Assembly: GCA_002476905.1 (NCBI GenBank)
Contig: DLND01000198.1
Coordinates: 8,686 to 15,311 of the forward strand
Source of the DNA: Flavobacteriales bacterium UBA7519
Lineage (GTDB): Bacteria > Bacteroidota > Bacteroidia > Flavobacteriales > Weeksellaceae
Reading direction: 5' to 3'
Length of the DNA stretch: 6,626 bases
Both the position numbers and the translations under genes were made by a program. This document shows, one piece after another, positions 1 to 6,606 of this stretch. Every line of letters begins with the position of its first letter. The first letter of the stretch is position 1. The notes under the pieces are model-generated. The model was not told the DNA's origin and ran no database searches. It worked only from the letters and a program-made list of their open reading frames with translations.

Positions 1-1017
1 TATATGTTGAAAGTTGATAATGATTTAGCAGAACAAAAAGGGGTGACAATCGAAAAGGCAATGGACAATCTTTCAACTTTGATTGGTTCCAATTACGAAA
101 CAAGTTTCATCCGATTCGACAGACCTTATAAAGTGATTGTTCAGGCTGGTCCACAATATCGTGCGTTGCCAAGCGATTTGTTGAAATTGTATGTCAAAAA
201 TGATAAAGACCAAATGGTTCCTTATTCAGATTTTATGCATCTTGAAAAAGTTTATGGATTGTCAGAAATCACGAGACATAACATGTATAACTCTGCCGAG
301 GTGAGTGGAACGCCGGCTCCGGGATATAGTTCAGGAGATGCCATTAAAGCCATTCAGGAAGTTGCTGATAAAACTTTGCCAAGAGGTTTCGGAATCGATT
401 GGGCTGGTATTTCTAAAGACGAAGTTTCCAGAGGTAACGAAGCGATTTACATCTTCTTGGTTTGTCTTGGATTTGTTTATCTGATTCTTTCTGCTCAGTA
501 CGAAAGTTTCATTTTACCGTTGCCAATTATTTTGTCATTACCAACGGGGATTTTCGGAGCGTTTTTATGTCTTTCACTTTTCGGATTAGAGAATAACATC
601 TATGCACAAGTTGCAATGGTAATGCTCATCGGATTACTCGGAAAGAACGCTGTATTAATTGTCGAATTTGCTGTGCAGAAAAAAGCAGAAGAAGGACTTT
701 CTACAAAAGAAGCGGCTTTACAAGGAGCATCTTTGAGATTCCGTCCGATTTTGATGACATCGTTCGCATTTATTGCAGGATTGATTCCATTAGCTTTAGC
801 AACAGGACCTGGAGCTGTAGGTAACAGAACCATTGGAACGGCTGCTGCAGGAGGAATGCTCATCGGAACTATTTTCGGATTGATGATAATTCCTGGATTG
901 TATTACATTTTCGCCAACATCGCTGCTAAGTCCAAACTGACTTACTATGAAGAAGAAAATCCTTTAACAGAAAAAACTGAACCTTACCAACACGATGGAA
1001 AATTTGAAGATAAATAA
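1..1017 (+). CDS. RND multidrug efflux permease (AcrB/HAE1 family), C-terminal part, 5' end outside window
   Basis: Inner-membrane pump subunit of a tripartite efflux system. It exports hydrophobic or amphiphilic compounds, driven by the proton gradient, through a periplasmic adaptor and an outer-membrane channel. The frame is open from base 1, so the gene starts upstream; about 338 of roughly 1050 residues are here. Counting the Met at base 4 as residue 1, residues 1-140 match the last porter/docking subdomains of AcrB (for example QMVPYSDF, then an APG turn and GFGIDWAG). Five membrane helices follow (about 147-165, 172-194, 201-223, 247-267, 279-303), equivalent to TM8-TM12. The proton-relay lysine of TM10 is present in LLGKNAVLIVEF (K214, AcrB K940), as is the TM11 arginine in RFRPILMTS (R247, AcrB R971). 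The TM4 aspartates lie outside the window. The tail is short, acidic and polar. An outer-membrane factor gene follows on the same strand, supporting an operon. Substrate specificity cannot be read from this part; family assignment is firm. Confidence 0.96.
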   Translation, partial: YMLKVDNDLAEQKGVTIEKAMDNLSTLIGSNYETSFIRFDRPYKVIVQAGPQYRALPSDLLKLYVKNDKDQMVPYSDFMHLEKVYGLSEITRHNMYNSAEVSGTPAPGYSSGDAIKAIQEVADKTLPRGFGIDWAGISKDEVSRGNEAIYIFLVCLGFVYLILSAQYESFILPLPIILSLPTGIFGAFLCLSLFGLENNIYAQVAMVMLIGLLGKNAVLIVEFAVQKKAEEGLSTKEAALQGASLRFRPILMTSFAFIAGLIPLALATGPGAVGNRTIGTAAAGGMLIGTIFGLMIIPGLYYIFANIAAKSKLTYYEEENPLTEKTEPYQHDGKFEDK

Positions 1018-1240
1018 TCCAATCAATCCAGAGGTAAAAACAATAAAAATTAAAAAACAAAAATGATAAAGTCTCGGAGAAGCAAACTGTTAATAGAAAT
1101 AGACCAAGTTGTGAATTTGAGCTCCTTAGGAGCGGACTTAGACATTACGAAAACAGGTCGTTCCTACGGAACTTCTGTAAAACGAACCAATAAAATCTAT
1201 TAACAGTTTGTCTCAACGATACATTTATAAAAATTAAGGT
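1018..1240. other. Intergenic gap between efflux permease and outer-membrane factor genes
   Basis: This 223-bp gap has no stem-plus-T-run terminator and no TAnnTTTG promoter box that I can find, so the two efflux genes are probably co-transcribed through it. Most of it is taken up by the palindromic element annotated separately. The remaining sequence is A-rich with no recognisable signal. The outer-membrane factor start codon is preceded by TTAAGGT, too weak and too close to be a convincing Shine-Dalgarno site, as is usual in Bacteroidota. Confidence 0.6.
1083..1210. repeat. Compact palindromic intergenic element with 15-bp terminal inverted repeats and two inner hairpins
   Basis: Positions 1083-1097 (CAAACTGTTAATAGA) and 1196-1210 (TCTATTAACAGTTTG) are perfect reverse complements. 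The pairing continues outward as GAGA 1077-1080 against TCTC 1211-1214 if two bases are bulged. Inside lie two perfect 5-bp hairpins with 3-base loops: GCTCC-TTA-GGAGC at 1121-1133 and GTTCC-TAC-GGAAC at 1160-1172. The second is extended by ACAG 1153-1156 pairing with CTGT 1175-1178. GTCTC occurs on both sides (1071-1075 and 1210-1214), a possible short duplication. The layout is that of a non-autonomous MITE- or REP-like element. The two hairpin cores resemble repeats I remember from Chryseobacterium-type genomes, but copy number cannot be tested here. Alternatively it could be a stable mRNA structure that sets relative expression of the two efflux genes. Confidence 0.72.
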
Positions 1241-2689
1241 ATGACTAAATTATTTCATAATCATAAAAACATTGTCGCAACAGCATTCATTTCATTAGCA
1301 TTGATTGGATGTAAAGCACCAATGGCGACTAAAATTCAGGATAGAGTCAAAGAAACCATTCCTCAAAATTTTGAGAATCAGACTGCTTCGGAAAATAATT
1401 CCGGAATCACACCTTGGAAAGAGTTTTTCACAGACGCGAATCTCGTGAAATTGATTGATGAAGCTTTAAAAAATAATCAGGAATTAATGATTACGCTTCA
1501 ACAAATCGAAATCGCAAAAAGCGATGTGATGTACAAAAACGGAAAACTCAGTCCGACAGTTGCTGCAAGATTAGGAGCCGGAATAGAAAAAGTGGGTCGT
1601 TACACGAGCACAGGAGCTGGTGATGCTTCCACAGAAATAACGGATGGAAAAGAAGTTCCAGAAAATTTAGGAAACTTTGAAGGCGGTTTGGTTGCGAACT
1701 GGGAAGTTGATATCTGGCATAAACTGAGAACTGAAAAACAAGCTGCTGTCGCCCATTATCTGTCAACAGTTGAAGGAAAGAATTTTGTTCTGTCAAGCTT
1801 GATTGCTGAAGTTGCTGATAATTATTATGAATTACTATCTCTTGATAATCAATTGGATATTATTCATCAATATATAGATTTGCAGAAAAAAGCGCTTGAA
1901 GTAGCTAAAATCCAAAAACAGGCAATGGCTGCAACGGAGTTGGCTGTGAAAAAATTCGAGGCTGAATTGGCAAAATCCAATGCGGCGGAATATGATTTGA
2001 AGCAACAAATCACGGAAAAGGAAAACCAAATCAATGCTTTGCTTGGTCGTTACCCACAACCGATTGTAAGAACGAAGGAAAGCTTTATGTCGATTGTTCC
2101 GCAAACAGTTTATACGGGAATTCCGTCCCAGTTATTGGCGAATCGTCCTGATATTAAGCAAGCTGAATTGGAATTGCAATCTGCAAAATTGGATGTGGAA
2201 GCGGCTAGAAAAGAATTCTATCCAAGTCTGGAAATCAATGCAGCTCTAGGTTTGGAAGCTTTTAATCCTTCATATTTGGTAAAAATGCCGGAATCGATTG
2301 CTTACAGTTTGGTTGGAGAATTGGCTGGTCCGCTGATTAACAAAAGTGCGATTCAAGCGCAGTTCAAATCAGCTGATGCAAGACAAATCCAAGCTTTGTA
2401 CGAATATGACAAAACCATTTTGAGTGCTTATCTCGAGATTACCAATCAAATGTCGGCGATTAAAAACCTCGATAAATATTATGAAATGAAGTCTCAGGAA
2501 GTAAAAGCGCTTGACCAAGGAATCGATATTGCCAATCAATTATTCCGAAATATGCGAGCGGATTATCTGGAAGTTCTGATGAATCAGCGTGATGCCTTGG
2601 ACGCCAAAATGGAACTCATCGAAGCTAAAGAGAGACAACTAAGCACAGTTGTGAATATCTACAAAAGCTTAGGTGGCGGCTGGAAATAA
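1241..2689 (+). CDS. Outer-membrane efflux lipoprotein, TolC/NodT family
   Basis: Outer-membrane channel of the RND efflux system encoded just upstream. Three copies form the beta-barrel and periplasmic alpha-tunnel through which substrates leave the cell. The 482-residue length is normal for NodT-type factors. The N-terminus is a lipoprotein signal peptide with lipobox LIGC, placing the acylated cysteine at C24. Two OEP repeats follow (about 60-270 and 295-478). Family hallmarks are visible: the W-x-x-FF-x-D-x-x-L opening at 59-68, WEVDIWHKLR at 154-163, GIPSQLLANRPDI at 293-305 at the start of the second repeat, and the closing VNIYKSLGGGW at 471-481. Long heptad-rich helices (about 165-265 and 375-470) fit the tunnel coiled coils. 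The ATG at 1241 is chosen because it gives the complete signal peptide. A terminator follows 26 bp after the stop, ending the operon. The particular pump partner is inferred from adjacency only. Confidence 0.96.
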   Translation: MTKLFHNHKNIVATAFISLALIGCKAPMATKIQDRVKETIPQNFENQTASENNSGITPWKEFFTDANLVKLIDEALKNNQELMITLQQIEIAKSDVMYKNGKLSPTVAARLGAGIEKVGRYTSTGAGDASTEITDGKEVPENLGNFEGGLVANWEVDIWHKLRTEKQAAVAHYLSTVEGKNFVLSSLIAEVADNYYELLSLDNQLDIIHQYIDLQKKALEVAKIQKQAMAATELAVKKFEAELAKSNAAEYDLKQQITEKENQINALLGRYPQPIVRTKESFMSIVPQTVYTGIPSQLLANRPDIKQAELELQSAKLDVEAARKEFYPSLEINAALGLEAFNPSYLVKMPESIAYSLVGELAGPLINKSAIQAQFKSADARQIQALYEYDKTILSAYLEITNQMSAIKNLDKYYEMKSQEVKALDQGIDIANQLFRNMRADYLEVLMNQRDALDAKMELIEAKERQLSTVVNIYKSLGGGWK

Positions 2690-2714
2690 ACATTCATTAT
2701 TCTCTCTATACGCG

Positions 2715-2746
2715 ATGCTCTCGGAATTTTTTTCGGGAGCATTTTT
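2715..2746 (+). terminator. Rho-independent terminator after the efflux operon
   Basis: A 9-bp stem (ATGCTCTCG 2715-2723 with CGGGAGCAT 2734-2742, one G-U pair) with a T-rich 10-base loop is followed by a T run to 2746. It sits 26 bp after the outer-membrane factor stop codon. The leftward ATPase gene stops at 2748, so the hairpin also lies just past its 3' end. On that strand the stem is not followed by a T run, so termination in both directions is less likely. Confidence 0.88.
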
Positions 2747-2747
2747 G

Positions 2748-3860
2748 TTATAAATAATCCCAGAAATTATTAGAATTTACTACAAAGCAGTTTTCGGGAT
2801 GATATTTTTCTGTGAAAGATTTGGTGAAATTTACTTTCACTTTCGGGCTGTATTTTATTTCGTAGGCATTGATTTTATTTTCCAAAATTTCCAAATAATC
2901 AATTTCTGCTTGCTGAGTATTTCGCCAATAATGCATCTTCCCGTAAAAATCGTCGTAACTCAACCGTTTTAATTTTTCGCTGACGAAAAAATTTTCAAAC
3001 AAAGCGCCAACATCAATTCTACTTTTTAAAGGATTAAATTGCCCGATAATCGCGTTACGAATTCCATTATCATAAAAATAAACCTTTGGTTTAGAGGTAA
3101 TTTCATTCCTTTGATTGGTAGAATAAGGATAAAGTCGGAAAATCACGAATGCTTTTTCCAACAAATCAATGTAATTCACCACAGTTTGTCTATCAACTCC
3201 TAAAATTTTTGAAAGTTCATTATACGAAACTTCATTTCCGAGTTGCAGAGCCAACGCATGTAGCAACTTCATCAATAAATCGGGCATTTTGATGTTGACC
3301 AATTCCAAAATGTCCTTATACAAATAACTTCCAGCAAGTTGAAGTAGAACTTTTCTTTTCTGCGAACTGGTAACAACTTCTGGATACATTCCATAGATTA
3401 AAAACTCTTCTAAACGCTGAATTGCTCCTGCAAAAGTATATTCATTCCGAACTTCTTGCCAAGACAAAGGAAACAGTTGATGCTCCCATTTTCTTCCCGT
3501 TAATGGTTCATTTATTTTATTTGCTAAATCTAATGAAGAAGAGCCCGTAACGATAATTTGCTTACCGAGATTTGCATCCACAAGCATTTTCACAGCAAGA
3601 CCAATATTTTCAATACGTTGCGCTTCATCAATAAAAACCACTTCATAATCTGAAACTAAATTTTTAAGAAAATTAAAATCTACATTGGAAAGTTGAATTC
3701 TAGTTTGCGGATCATCTCCATTTAATTTTAATACAGAATGCTCCTTTACCAAATCATTAATCAAGGTAGTTTTACCAACTTGTCGTGGTCCTAAGAGCAC
3801 AATTGCTTTTTTAGAATTCCAATCTTGCAGTATTTTTGGTTCAATTTCACGCTTTATCAT
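2748..3860 (-). CDS. AAA family ATPase, AAA_14/DUF4143 type, with C-terminal PD-(D/E)XK-like domain
   Basis: Predicted cytoplasmic ATPase of the AAA_14 plus DUF4143 family; the biological role of the family is poorly defined. The 370-residue protein is full length. Walker A is GPRQVGKTT (24-32), Walker B is VVFIDEAQR (74-82, D78/E79), a sensor-1-like TGSSS lies at 105-109, and an LTGR motif at 120-123 could supply an arginine finger. Residues about 205-245 look like a winged helix (NELSKILGVDRQTVVNYIDLLEK). The C-terminal part carries the spaced acidic/lysine pattern of PD-(D/E)XK nucleases: E289 in ALFENFF, D321 in EIDYLE after YWRN, and E334-x-K336 in YEIKYS. Nuclease activity is therefore possible but inferred. 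There is no signal peptide or membrane helix. The gene stands alone: it converges on the efflux operon (58 bp between stops) and diverges from the secreted-protein gene. A near-perfect promoter box lies almost at the start codon. Such genes often occur as isolated, patchily distributed copies, so horizontal transfer is possible. Confidence 0.93.
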   Translation of the reverse strand: MIKREIEPKILQDWNSKKAIVLLGPRQVGKTTLINDLVKEHSVLKLNGDDPQTRIQLSNVDFNFLKNLVSDYEVVFIDEAQRIENIGLAVKMLVDANLGKQIIVTGSSSLDLANKINEPLTGRKWEHQLFPLSWQEVRNEYTFAGAIQRLEEFLIYGMYPEVVTSSQKRKVLLQLAGSYLYKDILELVNIKMPDLLMKLLHALALQLGNEVSYNELSKILGVDRQTVVNYIDLLEKAFVIFRLYPYSTNQRNEITSKPKVYFYDNGIRNAIIGQFNPLKSRIDVGALFENFFVSEKLKRLSYDDFYGKMHYWRNTQQAEIDYLEILENKINAYEIKYSPKVKVNFTKSFTEKYHPENCFVVNSNNFWDYL

Positions 3861-3864
3861 GGTA

Positions 3865-3872
3865 CAAATATA
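3865..3872 (-). promoter_or_regulatory. Bacteroidota-type -7 promoter box for the AAA ATPase gene
   Basis: Read on the minus strand this is TATATTTG, an exact match to the TAnnTTTG consensus of the Bacteroidota primary sigma factor. A TTG that could serve as the -33 element lies at 3889-3891, with a 16-base spacer, slightly short. Only four bases separate the box from the ATG, so transcription would begin at or within a few bases of the start codon, giving a leaderless or nearly leaderless mRNA. Confidence 0.55.
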
Positions 3873-4024
3873 TAATATTTTATGGTTTCAATCTAAAAAT
3901 ATCATAGTTTTTAATGATTTAAACCGTAAAAAATTACTAAATAAAATTGAAAAATACTCAATTCAGGGGATATGAAAATTGAAAAACCGAAATACCTTTA
4001 ACTAAATTTAAAATTCCTATTTTT

Positions 4025-4835
4025 ATGAAAACAACTTCTACTCCCTCCCTAAAAAAAAATTGTTAAAAGCGCAAGTTTTTGTCTAACGATTTTACTAAAT
4101 TTAGAGCCATTCCAGGCGCAACAACTCCTCATAAATCCAAGTTTTGAAAATGACTTCACCAATTGGAATGATGGACCAATCACGAGTAACATTGCGACAG
4201 TAATAAACACAGACGCTTACGATGGAACAAAATCAGTTTCATACAATGCTGTAACTGGATATGCTACATTTTATCAATACGTAAATGTAACAGCAGGAAA
4301 GAGTTATACAATTTCATTTTGGTATAAATCTGAAGGCGACGGAACGGATACAAGCATACTCAGTTATTATTATGGGTCATGCTGTTCAACAGTCAACCCT
4401 ATTTATACTACCATCAGTCCGATCCAAGATTCTTTTAGAAGAAGCTTGCCTTCGTCAAATTCGTGGAAAAAATATACGGCAACAATGCCTGCAGGAAGAG
4501 GGGCCGGTGTTTTAAGGGTTCAAATAAAAGTTGAAAGCAGTGCTACGTTAGCTCGATTTGATGATTTTTATGCCTATGAAGCAGGAACTTTATCGACTAT
4601 TGATGACAACACTTTTAGAAAAGGTATTAAAATGAATACTATTGTTAATGATGAGTTGAAAGTTTTTTTCCCGGAAAAAGCTACAATTAATATTTATGCA
4701 ATGGATGGGAAATTAATATTATCCGATAGAATTAAAGAAGGAGCAATAAATATGTCTTCATTTTCAAAAGGTAATTATATAGTAGTGGTAGATAATGGTT
4801 CCAGTAAAGTCTCCAATAAAATAATCAAAAAATAA
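4025..4835 (+). pseudogene. Secreted protein with T9SS type A sorting domain, frameshifted in an A9 tract near the start
   Basis: Removing one A from the nine-A run at 4051-4059 joins the ATG at 4025 to one long frame ending at 4835, giving 269 residues. As written, the ATG frame stops after 13 codons (TAA 4064-4066). The long frame, open from 4053, has no ATG, GTG or TTG before a TTG at 4446 in mid-domain. The reconstructed N-terminus is a good Sec signal peptide: KK-x-x-K, then a hydrophobic core SFCLTILLNL, ending near FQAQ (about residue 32). Residues 35-185 open with NPSFENDFTNW and contain GKSYTISFWYKSEG, VLRVQIKV and FDDFYAYE, the pattern of a carbohydrate-binding-like beta-sandwich (CBM_4_9-like; inferred). 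Residues about 200-269 form a T9SS sorting domain: NDELKVFFPEKATINIYAMDGKL, then GNYIVVV and a KIIKK end. The product would be exported through the outer membrane and attached or released; no catalytic motif is seen. The lesion may be real, phase-variable, bypassed by slippage, or a sequencing error. Confidence 0.8.
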
Positions 4836-4857
4836 TTTTAGCTTCATATTTTTTTTA

Positions 4858-4888
4858 ACCTACCGTTTTTTCGGTGGGTGTTGTTTTT
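4858..4888 (+). terminator. Rho-independent terminator after the secreted-protein gene
   Basis: An 8-bp stem (ACCTACCG 4858-4865 with CGGTGGGT 4872-4879, one G-U pair) encloses a six-T loop and is followed by GTTG and five T's. It begins 22 bp after the stop codon at 4835, showing that the frame ending there is the transcribed one and that the gene is monocistronic. Confidence 0.88.
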
Positions 4889-5221
4889 AAAAACCAATCA
4901 AGCATATTAAAAATTTGATACATCTAACTTTGGCTATTATTATTTGATCTCGCCTCTTGGTAGCTTAAATTACTTTCATTTGTTTATTTGAAAGGATTTT
5001 ACTTTTTGAAATTTTGAAGATTTATTATATTATCGGGAAATCCAAGAAATGGTGACATTTTTTTTTGTAAATAATTTCAGGGTAAAACCAATTGAGTTTG
5101 CTAATTTTAAGTGCTTTATGGCCCACTCCTATCGATATTTTAATTGAATTTATAAATTGTTCTATTCTTCAAAAAAACTTAAAAAAATATGTCGTATTTT
5201 TGCAAAAATTTTCTAAAATAA
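4889..5221. other. AT-rich intergenic region upstream of ahcY
   Basis: This 333-bp stretch has no coding frame I would defend and no RNA gene or riboswitch fold that I recognise; in particular I see no conserved SAM or SAH aptamer. It contains runs of A and T, an AT-only 12-bp palindrome at 5147-5158 and an 8-bp palindrome at 5130-5137, both likely to arise by chance at this composition. The only signal I can support is the -7 box near its right end, annotated separately. Confidence 0.5.
5195..5202 (+). promoter_or_regulatory. Bacteroidota-type -7 promoter box for ahcY
   Basis: TATTTTTG matches the TAnnTTTG consensus exactly and ends 19 bases before the ahcY ATG, so the untranslated leader would be only about 10-15 bases. 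No TTG or TTTG lies at the usual 17-23 base spacing; the nearest TTG (5157-5159) is 35 bases upstream. The promoter is therefore supported by its -7 half only. Confidence 0.5.
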
Positions 5222-6535
5222 ATGGAAACTACAACACAATACGTTCCTTATAAAGTGAAGGACATTTCCCTAGCAGAATGGGGAAGAAAAGAAATTACTT
5301 TGGCTGAAGCAGAAATGCCTGGTTTGATGGCTATCCGTGAAGAATACGGACCATCTCAACCTTTGAAAGGCGCAAGAATCGCTGGATGTCTGCATATGAC
5401 CATCCAAACTGCAGTTCTTATCGAGACTTTGGTTGCTTTAGGAGCTGAAGTAACTTGGTCTTCTTGTAATATTTTCTCAACTCAGGACCACGCTGCTGCT
5501 GCCATTGCTGCTGCAGGAATTCCTGTTTATGCTTGGAAAGGTCTTAATGAAGAAGAATTCGATTGGTGTATTGAGCAGACTATTTTCTTTGGCGAAGACA
5601 GAAAACCATTAAATATGATTCTTGATGATGGTGGAGATTTAACCAATATGGTTTTTGACAAATATCCTGAACTGACTGCCGGAATCAAAGGTCTATCCGA
5701 AGAAACCACAACTGGTGTTCACAGACTATACGAAAGAATGAAAAACGGAACTTTGGTAATTCCTGCAATCAACGTTAATGATTCGGTTACCAAGTCTAAA
5801 TTCGATAACAAATACGGATGTAAAGAATCTGCGGTAGATGCTGTAAGAAGAGCGACTGACGTAATGCTAGCTGGAAAAAGAGTGGTAGTTTGCGGCTACG
5901 GAGACGTAGGAAAAGGAACTGCTGCATCGTTCAGAGGAGCGGGTTCTATCGTTACTGTAACTGAAATCGACCCAATTTGTGCGCTTCAAGCTGCGATGGA
6001 TGGTTACGAAGTGAAAAGATTGGATACTGTTGTTGATAATGCAGATATCGTAATCACTACGACTGGTAACTTCAACATCGTAAGAGCTGAGCATTTCTTG
6101 AAACTAAAAGATAAAGCGATTGTTTGTAACATCGGTCACTTCGATAACGAAATCGATATGGCTTGGTTGAACAAAAACTACGGTCACACAAAATCTGAAG
6201 TTAAACCTCAGGTTGACATCTACACCATTGAAGGTAAAGAAGTTATCATTCTTGCTGAAGGTAGATTGGTAAACCTTGGTTGCGCTACTGGTCACCCTTC
6301 TTTCGTGATGTCTAACTCTTTCTCCAACCAGACTTTGGCTCAAATTGAACTTTGGAACAATTCAGAAGCTTACGGAAACGAAGTTTATATGTTGCCAAAA
6401 CATCTTGACGAAAAAGTAGCAGCTCTTCACCTTAAGAAATTAAGCGTAGAATTGGAAACGCTTTCTCCGGAACAAGCTGATTATATCGGTGTTTCTGTTG
6501 AAGGACCTTTCAAACCTGAGTATTACAGATACTAA
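5222..6535 (+). CDS. ahcY: Adenosylhomocysteinase (S-adenosyl-L-homocysteine hydrolase)
   Basis: Cytoplasmic NAD-dependent enzyme (EC 3.3.1.1) that reversibly splits S-adenosylhomocysteine, the by-product and inhibitor of SAM-dependent methylation, into adenosine and homocysteine. It thereby drives the methyl cycle. The 437-residue chain aligns throughout with the human enzyme by eye and lacks the roughly 40-residue insertion found in many other bacterial forms. Substrate-site residues are all present: H58, D136, E161, K191, D195, N196 and C200 (human H55, D131, E156, K186, D190, N191, C195), plus H306 and H358. The NAD Rossmann loop is CGYGDVGKG (224-232), followed by TEID (247-250). The C-terminal tail that reaches into the neighbouring subunit is intact (K431 and Y435 in KPEYYRY). 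The ATG at 5222 gives the usual N-terminus and sits just after a promoter box. It appears monocistronic, with its own terminator. No anomaly is visible; identification is very secure. Confidence 0.99.
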   Translation: METTTQYVPYKVKDISLAEWGRKEITLAEAEMPGLMAIREEYGPSQPLKGARIAGCLHMTIQTAVLIETLVALGAEVTWSSCNIFSTQDHAAAAIAAAGIPVYAWKGLNEEEFDWCIEQTIFFGEDRKPLNMILDDGGDLTNMVFDKYPELTAGIKGLSEETTTGVHRLYERMKNGTLVIPAINVNDSVTKSKFDNKYGCKESAVDAVRRATDVMLAGKRVVVCGYGDVGKGTAASFRGAGSIVTVTEIDPICALQAAMDGYEVKRLDTVVDNADIVITTTGNFNIVRAEHFLKLKDKAIVCNIGHFDNEIDMAWLNKNYGHTKSEVKPQVDIYTIEGKEVIILAEGRLVNLGCATGHPSFVMSNSFSNQTLAQIELWNNSEAYGNEVYMLPKHLDEKVAALHLKKLSVELETLSPEQADYIGVSVEGPFKPEYYRY

Positions 6536-6540
6536 TAATT

Positions 6541-6564
6541 GTCATCCTGAGCTTGTCGAAGATC
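6541..6564 (+). repeat. Fragment of a dispersed Bacteroidota intergenic repeat
   Basis: The string GTCATCCTGAGCTTGTCGAA followed by GATC lies directly behind the ahcY stop. From memory it matches a short sequence found many times between genes in Bacteroidota genomes, usually near gene ends. Multi-copy status cannot be confirmed inside this window, where it occurs once. Its position before the terminator puts it in the ahcY 3' untranslated region. Confidence 0.55.
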
Positions 6565-6576
6565 TTAATATTATAG

Positions 6577-6604
6577 AAACTCTCCAATTTTTGGGGAGTT
6601 TTTT
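6577..6604 (+). terminator. Rho-independent terminator after ahcY
   Basis: AACTCTCC (6578-6585) pairs with GGGGAGTT (6593-6600), with one G-U pair; an outer A6577-T6601 pair is possible. The loop is the T-rich AATTTTT, and the stem runs into TTTT at 6601-6604. It starts about 40 bp after the ahcY stop codon. Confidence 0.87.
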
Positions 6605-6606
6605 AT

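Noticed and set aside
600..863. Minus-strand open frame inside the permease gene
   Set aside because: It lies wholly within membrane helices of the RND permease, has no promoter or family resemblance, and is a shadow of the real gene. The same applies to minus-strand frames in the outer-membrane factor (1548-1796, 1835-2104) and in ahcY (5527-5709, 5867-6094, 6104-6343).
1207..1227. TTTG and TACATTTA as a separate promoter for the outer-membrane factor
   Set aside because: The spacing is about 9 bases instead of 17-23, the box lacks the final G, and the TTTG belongs to the inverted repeat.
3993..4000. TACCTTTA as a -7 promoter box for the secreted-protein gene
   Set aside because: It differs from TAnnTTTG at the last base, and the only nearby TTG (3979-3981) is 11 bases away, too close for a -33 element.
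4446..4835. A separate 129-residue protein starting at the TTG at 4446
   Set aside because: The same frame continues upstream to 4053 with a clear signal peptide and the front half of the beta domain. The TTG is an internal leucine codon, so this is part of the frameshifted gene.
5147..5158. Perfect 12-bp palindrome AATTTATAAATT upstream of the ahcY promoter as an operator
   Set aside because: It contains only A and T within a very AT-rich region, where such palindromes are expected by chance, and there is no second copy or known regulator motif.
4889..5221. SAM or SAH riboswitch ahead of ahcY
   Set aside because: The likely transcript leader is only about 10-15 bases from the -7 box at 5195, and I see no conserved aptamer stems in the upstream AT-rich sequence.
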